Shown here: in pieces, positions 1 to 7,093 of the stretch
How positions within the stretch are numbered: position 1 is the stretch's first letter
How the letters are laid out: each line of letters starts with the position of its first letter
Origin: Staphylococcus debuckii
Lineage (GTDB): Bacteria > Bacillota > Bacilli > Staphylococcales > Staphylococcaceae
Assembly (NCBI RefSeq): GCF_003718735.1
Contig: NZ_CP033460.1
Span: 496,001 to 560,000, forward strand
Direction: 5' to 3'
Length of the DNA stretch: 64,000 nt
The notes under the pieces: generated by a model
The model's input: only the letters and a program-made list of their open reading frames with translations
Told to the model about the DNA's origin: nothing
Databases searched by the model: none
Made by a program: the position numbers and the translations under genes

Positions 1-430
1 TCAAGCGTTGAAGGATAATGGCATGAAATTGGCGGGTGCGAATAAGCCTGCATTGGAAACGGTGATTAAAGGTGAGAATAAAGCGGTATATGGCGGTGTG
101 GACTATATGGTCTATAAAGCTAAGAAAAAAGGTGAACCTGTAGATATTACTTACCCTGAGTCAGGTACGTCGATTTCTCCGCGTCCGGCGTTTATCTTGA
201 AGTCTTCTAAGCATAAAGATGCGGCGAAGGATTATATGAATTATGTGACGAGTGATAAGGGGCAGAAGCAAGTGGATGAGCATTATTTGATTCCGGCAGA
301 TAAAGCGGCGCATAAGAATAAGATGACGAAGGCGCGTGAAGATATTAAGGAATTGAAATATGATTGGCCGTCGTTGTCGAGCGAGAGTGAAAAAGTGTTG
401 AAACGCTTTATGGATATGATGAAGTCATAG
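1..430 (+). CDS. ABC transporter substrate-binding protein, ferric iron type (C-terminal part only)
   Basis: The reading frame is open from the left edge of the window (first full codon at base 2) and ends at TAG 428-430, so only about 142 C-terminal residues are visible. The sequence has the look of an extracellular solute-binding protein of the FutA/FbpA iron family: a GGVDYMVYKAKKKGEPVDI segment, a TYPESGT stretch as seen near the ligand site, and a C-terminal lobe with KDAAKDYMNYVTS. The next gene downstream encodes a two-domain permease of the same transporter class, which supports the call. No lipobox can be seen because the start is outside. The substrate (Fe3+ or another ligand) is an inference from the permease family. 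Confidence 0.75.
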   Translation, partial: QALKDNGMKLAGANKPALETVIKGENKAVYGGVDYMVYKAKKKGEPVDITYPESGTSISPRPAFILKSSKHKDAAKDYMNYVTSDKGQKQVDEHYLIPADKAAHKNKMTKAREDIKELKYDWPSLSSESEKVLKRFMDMMKS

Positions 431-610
431 AGGTTTGTGGTGAGTTGTAGGGAGTAGAGTGTAGGTTGAGGGGTGAGGCGCGGGTTGCGCGGTTGTGTTA
501 TGGCGGAGCTGCTTGGCGGCGAGTGTCGAGTAGAGGTAGCGAGCCCGCGTAACAGCGACTGTTAGAGAGTGTGCGGGAGATGTGTAGGAAGTTATAGCGG
601 GTCGTGGCGG

Positions 611-770
611 GATATTGGCCAAGAATTGAGGCAACGTGTCCAATAAACGGATATATTGGCCAAGATTGGAGCGAACGTGTCCAATAAACGGATATATTGG
701 CCAAGAATAGTGTGAACGTGTCCAATAAACGGATATATTGGCCAATATTGGTGTGAACGTGGCCAATATC
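611..770 (+). repeat. 41-nt hairpin repeat array, locus 1
   Basis: Three to four units with a 41-nt period. Each unit carries GTGTCCAATAAACGGATA followed by TATTGGCCAAGA and a variable spacer. CCAAT and ATTGG within each unit form an inverted repeat (about 7 bp stem). The array ends with a truncated GTGGCCAATATC. The same element recurs at 9332, 16260, 23446 and 34908, always on this strand. Confidence 0.9.
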
Positions 771-777
771 CTAGTTA

Positions 778-892
778 TCTAGACACAACTCAGAAACTAG
801 TGTCCAGATTCCGGCGTTTTCTAGACACAACTCAAAAACTAGTGTCTAGATTAGGGTGTTTTCTAGACACTTCTCAAAAAGTAGTGTCTAGA
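778..892 (+). repeat. TCTAGACAC...GTGTCTAGA palindrome array, locus 1
   Basis: Three palindromes start at 778, 820 and 862 (42-nt period). Each has TCTAGACAC, about 13 nt of AC/AAAA-rich loop, then GTGTCTAGA. They directly follow the 41-nt array, as at every other locus in the window. The rest of the 431-1033 gap is GC-rich sequence in which I see no gene. Confidence 0.9.
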
Positions 893-960
893 TTCGCCCG
901 TCCGCCTGCCGCCCGCACTCCTACCAAATAACCCCCACACTCAACACACACTCAGCATAA

Positions 961-1013
961 GAGATGGCGGTGACTCATTTCGTATGAAGCGTCGTCATCT
1001 CATTTATTTTTTT
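961..1013 (+). terminator. intrinsic terminator / possible attenuator in front of the permease gene
   Basis: Bases 961-972 pair with 990-1001 (12 bp with three G-U pairs), 975-978 pair with 984-987, and the hairpin is followed by ATTTATTTTTTT. The U-tract ends at 1012 and the permease Shine-Dalgarno GGAG is at 1021, which leaves no room for a promoter between them. Either the permease is expressed by read-through or this is an attenuator. Confidence 0.75.
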
Positions 1014-1033
1014 AAAGATTGGAGTTGGATGTG

Positions 1034-2752
1034 ATGGAAGATATGCAGCAGTCGTCTGCATCCGCACATGTCGGAAAGTCAACAGATCATACATTAATGT
1101 GGCAGCGCATCAATCGCATCTTAGCATTAACCGTCTTAGTGTTATTAATTGTCATGCCATTATGTTTGATACTATGGAAAGGATTCGCGCCGACCGCGGA
1201 ATCCGGCATAATAAGTAATATCGGACAATTAGCACAAGGTGATAATATTAAAATACTATGGAACTCAGTAGTGTTAGGTATCGCGGTTGTCATACTATCC
1301 ACAATCATTGCTTTGCCGCTGAGTTATATCATGGTGAAAACGTCATTAGCAAGACATCAATGGATTGATATTCTTATTATGATACCTTTTATGACACCGC
1401 CTTACATCGGTGCAATGGGTTGGATGTTGACGATGCAGCATAACGGATTATTAGAACAATTAGTACCAGGTGCAGCTAAAGTAACGCCGTTATTCTTCTC
1501 ATTCTTTGGTATGGCACTCATTATGAGCTGCCACCTTGCACCTTTTTTATATGTAGTACTAAAAAAATCCCTATTGAATGTGCAGCAATCACAAGAAGAA
1601 GCGGGGCTCGTTTATGGCGGATCATTTATGTACCGCTTCCGCCGCATCATTCTCCCGATGTTTGTTTCGGGTTACAGCATGGGCGCGTTGCTTGTCTTCG
1701 TTAAGACGATTGGCGAATTCGGTACTCCGATAACGATGGGCAACCGCATCGGCTACCGCGTACTGACATCTGAAATTCATCATAGCGCCTCTATTTGGCC
1801 AATCGATTTTCAGCATGCGGCACTTTTATCCACCTTGCTCCTTGGCGTGAGCATGGGAGTGTGGGCCTTGCAGACTTGGTTTCAAACACGTACTGCAGTA
1901 GCTGGAGACAGCGGTAAAGGGCGCAAAACAATGCAGAAGGCCCGCAATAAATGGGATATTATCCTCTACGCGATTGTCGGCTTTGCGCTTTTCCTTACTA
2001 TCGTGATGCCGTATGCCAGTATTGTGGTGAACGCTTTCGTTAAACAATTGTCAAAAGGCTTGAAGCTGCAAAACATCACTTTGGACAACTTCATTCAAGT
2101 GCTGTCAGGCAACGGAGGCATTGCATTAGCCAACAGTTTGATGCTTGCTTTAGCTGCAGCAACGATTGCGAGCGTCCTCGGATTATGGTTTGTTTTAGCT
2201 TCAGAAGGTAAAAGTAAAAAGAAAGAAAGCGATGGCTGGATGAGACGTCTGATCGATTTCTTCAGCTTATTGCCAAATACAGTACCTGGTATTATTGTGG
2301 TGATCGGATTGATTCTTATTTGGAATAATAAAGTAAATCCTATACCAGCCTATAATACTATCGGCATTCTCGTTATTACGTATACCGTGCTTTACATACC
2401 GTATGCCGTGCAGAATATTAAAAACGTCCATCAAACTATTGGCCATAACTTGATGGAAGCGGCTGAAATGAGCGGCAGCACAGGTTGGACACGCTTCCGT
2501 ACAATTAAACTGCCATTATTGACACCAGGTATCATTTCCGGATTGATTCTTATCTTCTGTATTTCGATGCGCGAATTAGTAGGTTCCTTAATGTTGCGTC
2601 CGCCAAATACCGACACTTCAGCAACCTACATTTATCGTCAATTCGAACAAGGCGAATCTGCACAAGGAATGGCAATGGCACTCTTGTCAGTCGGCATCAC
2701 TTCACTCATACTGATTTTAATGCAAGTATGGCAGAACAGGAAGGAGCGGTAA
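1034..2752 (+). CDS. ABC transporter permease, FbpB-like two-domain (ferric iron type)
   Basis: A 572-residue inner-membrane permease made of two fused binding-protein-dependent transport domains. Each half has about six hydrophobic segments and its own EAA-type loop: QEEAGLVYGGSFMYRFRRI in the first half and MEAAEMSGSTGWTRFRTI in the second. This is the architecture of the FbpB/SfuB family, which pairs with a periplasmic-type iron-binding protein like the one ending at 430. ATG 1034 is preferred over the upstream TTG (1019) because GGAG at 1021-1024 lies 9 nt before it. No ATPase gene is adjacent; the next gene encodes a phosphatase. The gene sits right behind a terminator hairpin and is separated from the binding-protein gene by 600 nt of repeats, so the two may not be co-transcribed at equal levels. 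Confidence 0.85.
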   Translation: MEDMQQSSASAHVGKSTDHTLMWQRINRILALTVLVLLIVMPLCLILWKGFAPTAESGIISNIGQLAQGDNIKILWNSVVLGIAVVILSTIIALPLSYIMVKTSLARHQWIDILIMIPFMTPPYIGAMGWMLTMQHNGLLEQLVPGAAKVTPLFFSFFGMALIMSCHLAPFLYVVLKKSLLNVQQSQEEAGLVYGGSFMYRFRRIILPMFVSGYSMGALLVFVKTIGEFGTPITMGNRIGYRVLTSEIHHSASIWPIDFQHAALLSTLLLGVSMGVWALQTWFQTRTAVAGDSGKGRKTMQKARNKWDIILYAIVGFALFLTIVMPYASIVVNAFVKQLSKGLKLQNITLDNFIQVLSGNGGIALANSLMLALAAATIASVLGLWFVLASEGKSKKKESDGWMRRLIDFFSLLPNTVPGIIVVIGLILIWNNKVNPIPAYNTIGILVITYTVLYIPYAVQNIKNVHQTIGHNLMEAAEMSGSTGWTRFRTIKLPLLTPGIISGLILIFCISMRELVGSLMLRPPNTDTSATYIYRQFEQGESAQGMAMALLSVGITSLILILMQVWQNRKER

Positions 2753-2755
2753 CCC

Positions 2756-3406
2756 TTGGAACAACGACTATTAGCAGCCTCCGATATTCATGGACATGGG
2801 CGGACCTTACTAGAATTGTTAGACGTCGCGCATTATTCCCCGGGAAATGATCAGCTGGTACTATGCGGAGATTATGTGAATAACGGTCCCGACTCAGAAG
2901 GCACACTAGAAATCGTGCAACAACTGCAAACAGACGGCGCCATCGTACTCCTCGGCAACCATGAGCTGCGGTGGCTCGACGAAATTGCGGCCGCTGAACT
3001 CGCCATGCAGCACAAACTCAAGATGACCTACCAGCGCATTCAAAACGACTGGGGTAAACTAAAGTGGCGTCCGTTACTTGAATCATTTGATAAATATTAT
3101 GAGACGGCAGAATTTCTGTTCATTCATGCCGGAGTTCTGCCGAATATTCCGTTGGAGAAACAAACCGCTGCAGAAGTGACCGGTTTCGATAAAAAGAAAG
3201 ACTTGAAGAGTGCGTATCCTGGAAAATACATGATCCACGGACATGTGCCGACCTTCCGAGAAGGATGTGGACCAGGCGAAATGAAAGTTACAGATGAAGC
3301 GGTGAATATCGATACAGGCGCTGGGCACGGTGAGTATTTAACATTGTTAGATTTAACGCATCACAAACAATATTGCAAGAAAGTAGACGGAGCAGGGCAG
3401 AAATAA
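2756..3406 (+). CDS. calcineurin-like metallophosphoesterase (PrpA/ApaH-like)
   Basis: A 216-residue protein with the metallophosphoesterase signature in order: SDIHGHG near residue 9, CGDYVNNGPDS near 37, LGNHELRW near 66, IHAGVLP near 123 and IHGHVPT near 161. These are the metal-ligating Asp/His/Asn residues of the Ser/Thr phosphatase and diadenosine tetraphosphatase group. The start is TTG 2756 with AAGGAG at 2741-2746. It begins 3 nt after the permease stop and is probably translated from the same message. The true substrate (phosphoprotein or dinucleoside polyphosphate) cannot be read from sequence. Confidence 0.85.
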   Translation: MEQRLLAASDIHGHGRTLLELLDVAHYSPGNDQLVLCGDYVNNGPDSEGTLEIVQQLQTDGAIVLLGNHELRWLDEIAAAELAMQHKLKMTYQRIQNDWGKLKWRPLLESFDKYYETAEFLFIHAGVLPNIPLEKQTAAEVTGFDKKKDLKSAYPGKYMIHGHVPTFREGCGPGEMKVTDEAVNIDTGAGHGEYLTLLDLTHHKQYCKKVDGAGQK

Positions 3407-3423
3407 ATTTGTCGGTTCAGAAA

Positions 3424-3468
3424 AGAAGGATTTGGAACAAGCTGACGTTCCAATTCCTTCTTTCGTCT
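3424..3468 (+). terminator. intrinsic terminator
   Basis: AGAAGGATTTGGAAC pairs with GTTCCAATTCCTTCT (one mismatch) followed by TTCGTCTTT. It ends the permease-phosphatase transcript. Confidence 0.8.
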
Positions 3469-3568
3469 TTCGAACGGCCCTCAACCGCCTCTGTTACTAT
3501 GCTATACTATGATATGTTAATTGCTTTTTTAAAATATTTTTCAAAATAAAAGAATTTCGGAGGAAGTA

Positions 3569-4492
3569 ATGCATCGATTTAGAAATATATTGATTGTTAT
3601 CTTATTCAGTACAGTAATGTTATCAGGATGCGATTTACCAGGATTAGGCGGCGGTTCTGGTAAAAATGTAAAAATCACCGCACTTGCGACCAGTGAATCT
3701 CAAATTATGGCACATATGATTCGCTTGCAGATCGAACATGATACGCACGGCAAAGTAAAACCGACAATTATCAATAATCTGGGTTCAGCCACGATTGAGC
3801 ATAACACGTTGAAACGCGGAGATGCGCAAATTTCCGCCACCCGTTATACAGGGACAGACTTAGTCGGCGCACTGGATCATAAGCCAATTACTGACACGGA
3901 TAAGGCGATGCATGTGGTGCAGAAGGGATTTAAGGATAAGTTCAACCAGACTTTCTTTAACTCCTATGGCTTTGAAAATACCTTCGCCTTTATGGTTACG
4001 CAAGAGGTCGCGAAAAAATACCATCTAGAGAAAGTATCGGATTTAGAAAAACATAAAGATGATTTGCGTCTCGGTACAGATTCCACTTGGGTAAAACGCG
4101 CAGGGGACGGTTACCCAGCTTTCACCAAAGCATACGGTTTCAAATTCAAAACAGTTCGCCCGATGCAGATTGGTTTAGTTTATGATGCTTTAAAGAATAA
4201 GAAGTTGGATGTGGCACTCGGCTACACTACAGACGGCCGTATTGCTGCTTATAAACTGAAGGTGTTGAAAGACGACCGTCACTTCTTCCCACCTTATGAT
4301 GCCAGCCCGCTGGCGAAAAATGACTTTTTGAAAAAGAATCCAGAAATTAAAAAGTCACTTGAAAAATTACAGGGCAAAGTTTCTACTCAACAGATGCAGA
4401 AACTGAACTATCAATCAGACGGCCAACAAAAAGAACCTGCTGTCGTAGCTGAAAAATTCTTGAAAAAGCACCATTATTTTGAAAATGAATAG
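3569..4492 (+). CDS. osmoprotectant (glycine betaine/choline) ABC-type binding lipoprotein, OpuCC/OpuBC-like
   Basis: A 307-residue lipoprotein with a signal peptide ending in the lipobox LSGC (about residue 21). The body matches the type II periplasmic fold of OpuC/ProX quaternary-amine binders: KITALATSESQIMAHMIR, NNLGSATIEHNTLKRGD, the ATRYTGTDLVG motif near the ligand site and DVALGYTTDGRIAAY. It would capture choline, betaine or carnitine at the outer membrane face and deliver it to an ABC permease. No permease or ATPase gene is next to it: the upstream operon ends at a terminator and the downstream gene is unrelated. It therefore must serve a transporter encoded elsewhere. RBS CGGAGGAAG precedes ATG 3569. 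Confidence 0.85.
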   Translation: MHRFRNILIVILFSTVMLSGCDLPGLGGGSGKNVKITALATSESQIMAHMIRLQIEHDTHGKVKPTIINNLGSATIEHNTLKRGDAQISATRYTGTDLVGALDHKPITDTDKAMHVVQKGFKDKFNQTFFNSYGFENTFAFMVTQEVAKKYHLEKVSDLEKHKDDLRLGTDSTWVKRAGDGYPAFTKAYGFKFKTVRPMQIGLVYDALKNKKLDVALGYTTDGRIAAYKLKVLKDDRHFFPPYDASPLAKNDFLKKNPEIKKSLEKLQGKVSTQQMQKLNYQSDGQQKEPAVVAEKFLKKHHYFENE

Positions 4493-4507
4493 AACGAGAG
4501 AGAAACA

Positions 4508-4558
4508 CCCGCTGAATAATCGATTCTACTTTTGAATGGTTGTTCAGCCCTTTTTTTA
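4508..4558 (+). terminator. intrinsic terminator, first copy of a duplicated sequence
   Basis: GCTGAA (4511-4516) pairs with TTCAGC (4543-4548), followed by CCTTTTTTT. Bases 4508-4539 are repeated exactly at 5244-5275. Confidence 0.75.
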
Positions 4559-4718
4559 CTAAATGCGTAAAATTACATGAATTATTTATAGCAAGAGAGT
4601 ATAATAAAATAAATAGAAAAGTAAGTTGTTTGATTTAAAAACCTGAAAATACGATTGTGTATAGGTTGGAACTAAGAAACTATATAATACTTCTATTCGA
4701 TTTAATGAGGTGGGGTTA

Positions 4719-5225
4719 GTGAAATTTATAGAAGAAAAAATGAACGAATATTTTAAATGGCTCGAACGAAATTATAAATTCAAACAACTAGATGATTCTA
4801 TCGAAATTACCACACCTTTTGTTAATTATTTAAATGATACGATTCGTATTTATTTAGATGCTTTACCGAATAATAAAATTCGCCTTTCGGATGATGGTCT
4901 AACCTTTAATGAATTAGAAATGTTTGGAATAGATATTAAGACAAGAAATACGTTGATTAAATCAATTTTAAATCAATTTGCGTTAAAAGTTGAAAACGGG
5001 AAATTATAATTGAAGTTGATAACGATGAGTTTGCCCAAGCTAAACACAATATATTACAAGGAATACTAAAAATTTATGATTTAACCTTTTCCCGAAATGA
5101 ATATTATAGTGAATGATGCTGAAAACACTATATCAGAAAGAGTAGAACAAGCTGCGAATTATGAAGGAATAAAAATTTTATACTGGTCTGATAAAGAAAA
5201 TGTCGCAAGTTCATTAAAGAGATAA
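4719..5225 (+). pseudogene. decayed DUF1828/DUF1829-like gene
   Basis: The first frame (GTG 4719 with GAGG at 4707, to TAA 5007-5009) reads as the N-terminal DUF1828 domain, with IRLSDDGLTFNELEMFGI typical of it. A one-base shift at about 5006 continues in another frame (IIEVDNDEFAQAKHNILQG) to TGA 5114, and a further frame change from about 5097 gives ERVEQAANYEGIKILYWSD, which resembles the C-terminal DUF1829 part, ending at TAA 5223-5225. The intact family is roughly 250 residues; here the middle is largely missing. At least two frameshifts plus a deletion make a functional product unlikely. The remnant lies between two copies of a 32-nt sequence. Confidence 0.7.
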
Positions 5226-5242
5226 AATTATATAGATTGATG

Positions 5243-5290
5243 ACCCGCTGAATAATCGATTCTACTTTTGAATGGATGTGAAGCGGGTAT
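5243..5290 (+). terminator. hairpin carrying the second copy of the 32-nt repeat
   Basis: ACCCGCT (5243-5249) pairs with AGCGGGT (5282-5288). Bases 5244-5275 are identical to 4508-4539. The hairpin lies between the decayed DUF1828 gene and the peptide genes. Confidence 0.6.
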
Positions 5291-5315
5291 TTATATGATA
5301 ATTGGAGGGATTAAG

Positions 5316-5408
5316 ATGCCACAAATGAATTCAAGACAAGCTAACAGAATTGCACGTTTGGTCGTTAAACTCGTCAGAAAAATCGTAAATACTCAAAATA
5401 AAAAGTAA
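5316..5408 (+). CDS. small cationic amphipathic peptide 1 (30 aa), candidate antimicrobial or membrane-active peptide
   Basis: ATG 5316 is preceded by a strong Shine-Dalgarno (GGAGGG 5304-5309, 6-7 nt spacing). The 30-residue product has eight Lys/Arg (R7, R11, R14, K18, R21, K22, K29, K30) and no acidic residue. Its centre, RIARLVVKLVRKIV, places basic residues every three to four positions, as in a cationic amphipathic helix. There is no leader peptide, double-glycine site or cysteine, so it would be a leaderless peptide. It is followed 18 nt later by a second peptide gene and then a terminator. I do not recognise a family. PSM-like toxin, leaderless bacteriocin, or a nucleic-acid-binding peptide are all possible. 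Confidence 0.65.
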   Translation: MPQMNSRQANRIARLVVKLVRKIVNTQNKK

Positions 5409-5426
5409 TGACTTGAGGTGACTTCA

Positions 5427-5516
5427 GTGTGGCAATTGTATGCTAAAAATGTTGTCCGATTTTCTCAAGTGATTATGAAGTTAATGAGAAAGTTAATGCG
5501 CAAACGTCGAAAATAA
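5427..5516 (+). CDS. small cationic amphipathic peptide 2 (29 aa)
   Basis: GTG 5427 has GAGGTG at 5415-5420 with normal spacing. The 29-residue product has ten Lys/Arg and no acidic residue, an N-terminal WQLY and a very basic C-terminus (MRKLMRKRRK). The pattern VIMKLMRKLM parallels LVVKLVRKIV in peptide 1, so the two may be related or work as a pair. It is the last gene before a hairpin terminator. A CPBP/Abi membrane protein, a family that includes bacteriocin self-immunity proteins, is encoded about 600 nt away on the other strand; a functional link is inference only. Confidence 0.6.
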   Translation: MWQLYAKNVVRFSQVIMKLMRKLMRKRRK

Positions 5517-5560
5517 TCCTCCCGTGTGCATTGTAGAGACAATGGATGGGAGGACTTTCT
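5517..5560 (+). terminator. intrinsic terminator of the peptide operon
   Basis: TCCTCCC (5517-5523) pairs with GGGAGGA (5548-5554), with an inner CATTG/CAATG pairing, followed by CTTTCTTG. It begins at the stop codon of peptide 2. Confidence 0.75.
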
Positions 5561-5574
5561 TGTGTGGTGCTTAT

Positions 5575-5691
5575 TTATTTTTCAGAAGAAGAAGTGGAAT
5601 GCAGAATTTCGGAATGTTGTTTGCTTGGTTTAAGGGTCAAACCTAGGGCTTTGCGTTCACGGTTGGCATCTTTATAGAATGAAATGGTCAT
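5575..5691 (-). other. possible 38-codon ORF or 3' gene remnant
   Basis: On the minus strand an ATG at 5691 opens a 38-codon frame (starts MTISFYKDANRERKALGL, ends SSSEK). The frame stays open about 17 codons further upstream with no ribosome binding site, which fits the tail of a degraded gene better than a complete small gene. I recognise no family. Between 5692 and 5980 there is also a plus-strand fragment (about 5792-5899, reading NNERIDADEHARIHIEERV) without a start, and two degenerate TCTAGA palindromes near 5898-5952. Confidence 0.25.
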
Positions 5692-5982
5692 CTTTAAAAA
5701 TTGAGAATTGAGTATAAAAAAGTAAAAGTGTTCTACATGCTATCATAGATAAAGAATCACGCAACTTTATATGTTATTATATAATTTAATTATAAGGATG
5801 GACTAAATAACGAAAGAATAGATGCAGATGAACACGCAAGAATACATATTGAAGAAAGAGTCAATAAAAGAGATGAAACTGGACACAAGATTTAGAGAGT
5901 GTCTAGAAAAGGGCATAATCTAGATACAAGATTTAGAGAAGTGTCTAGATTCTCCCGATATCTCTCACCCGCACCACAAAGG

Positions 5983-6016
5983 AAGGGCTAGAACACTGAT
6001 TTGTTCTAGCCCTTAT
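5983..6016 (-). terminator. hairpin downstream of the CPBP gene
   Basis: AAGGGCTAGAACA (5983-5995) pairs with TGTTCTAGCCCTT (6002-6014). The stem is perfect, but the U-tract on the minus strand is weak (CCTTTGTGG). Confidence 0.6.
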
Positions 6017-6096
6017 CTCAATAGAAATGCGCTTAGTCCAAGCATTGTCTGCAACCAGAGCGGGACGAAAATCCTCTCCTTTCCCGCATCCGCAAA

Positions 6097-6855
6097 CTAC
6101 GCTAGGAAAGCGAACGTATAAATGGACAGATCGTAAATAACATGCGCGATATAAGTAACTAATAAATTTTTCGTTTTTACATAGGCTAATGAGTCGATAA
6201 TACGTCCTAAGCCAATAACAAAGATACATTGTGTAAAGTCCCATTGATACGTTGGCAAATGCAATAGTCCGAAAATAAGTGACGAACAAATTAATGCTAA
6301 CCATACGGCACGTTTACGTTTGTGCGGATTTCGGTGATAAAAGAATGTTAAGCATGCTAATAATGGGATGAGTGCCATAAATTCTTCGCCGAATAATTGA
6401 ATAATTGTTAAGAAACGTGACCATAAAAATTGTGGTAAAGCATCAGTACCACCATGTACTGCTGCTGCCGGGTTCGCTTTGACGCCACCTGATAATGCTC
6501 CGACGATTCCTGATAAAGCAGAGCTTACAATCAAGGATAGAATGGCGAACACGATGATAGTCAAGATGTCCTTTTTATGTAAAGGTCGGAAAAATTTCTT
6601 CGTGTAACCGCCAATTGTTAAATACAGTCCTAATACAGCGAACAAGGGTAAGCTGATAGTTTGTAAAAATTCATTCACTTTAAATGGAATGAACGGCAGA
6701 TTCATTTTGGTTAACAGAATGAATCCGAAAATTAAAAAGGCTATGATAATTGCCCATTTGCCAGCGCTGATCTTGATAGGTTTCCCGTTATAAAACGGAA
6801 AGTCTTTGTCTGGCTCTTCAATCCACAGTCTGTCAGATTGTCGTGTCTTACTCAC
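6097..6855 (-). CDS. CPBP (Abi) family intramembrane protease-like protein
   Basis: A 252-residue protein with about seven hydrophobic segments. The CPBP motifs are present: EEFMALIPLL (motif 1, near residue 175), GLLHLPTYQW (motif 2 His, near 210) and HVIYDL (motif 3 His, near 238). In motif 1 the usual EExxxR arginine is replaced by Leu, so peptidase activity is uncertain. GTG 6855 is chosen because AAAGGAG lies 8 nt upstream; a longer frame to 6903 lacks such a site. Family members cleave membrane substrates, prenylated proteins or confer bacteriocin immunity; which applies is not visible. The neighbouring cationic peptide operon on the opposite strand makes an immunity role worth considering. 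Confidence 0.75.
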   Translation of the reverse strand: MSKTRQSDRLWIEEPDKDFPFYNGKPIKISAGKWAIIIAFLIFGFILLTKMNLPFIPFKVNEFLQTISLPLFAVLGLYLTIGGYTKKFFRPLHKKDILTIIVFAILSLIVSSALSGIVGALSGGVKANPAAAVHGGTDALPQFLWSRFLTIIQLFGEEFMALIPLLACLTFFYHRNPHKRKRAVWLALICSSLIFGLLHLPTYQWDFTQCIFVIGLGRIIDSLAYVKTKNLLVTYIAHVIYDLSIYTFAFLA

Positions 6856-7017
6856 TTTATCTACTCCTTTAATAAATTTCCATCGTACATTTAATATTTT
6901 CAATTATAAAAAGTTACTTATCAAGTATACCCGAAAGATAGATTTTATAGGGCAATCTTACAAAAATGTTATAGAGCAATTTTTTGAGCCTTCCACTTTC
7001 CAAAGCTTTCTTTTCAA

Positions 7018-7047
7018 TTGACAAGTGGACAGTTGTCCGTTTATGAT
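7018..7047 (+). promoter_or_regulatory. promoter with palindromic operator for the nmrA-tetR-sdr operon
   Basis: TTGACA (7018-7023), an 18-nt spacer and TATGAT (7042-7047). The spacer contains the perfect palindrome GGACAGTTGTCC (7027-7038), placed to block RNA polymerase. The TetR-family gene in this operon is the obvious candidate to bind it (inference). Confidence 0.75.
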
Positions 7048-7093
7048 TAGAACAAGTTTTAAAAGGGAACTTTGAATTTGAGGAGGTCTTGTG

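Noticed and set aside
425-766. Long minus-strand frames over the 41-nt arrays (also near 9239-9619, 16132-16486, 23438-23747)
   Set aside because: They repeat the three phases LANISVYWTR, SWPIYPFIGHV and LGQYIRLLDT of a 41-nt unit in all minus frames; no ribosome site, no conserved start. Openness is a by-product of the repeat sequence.
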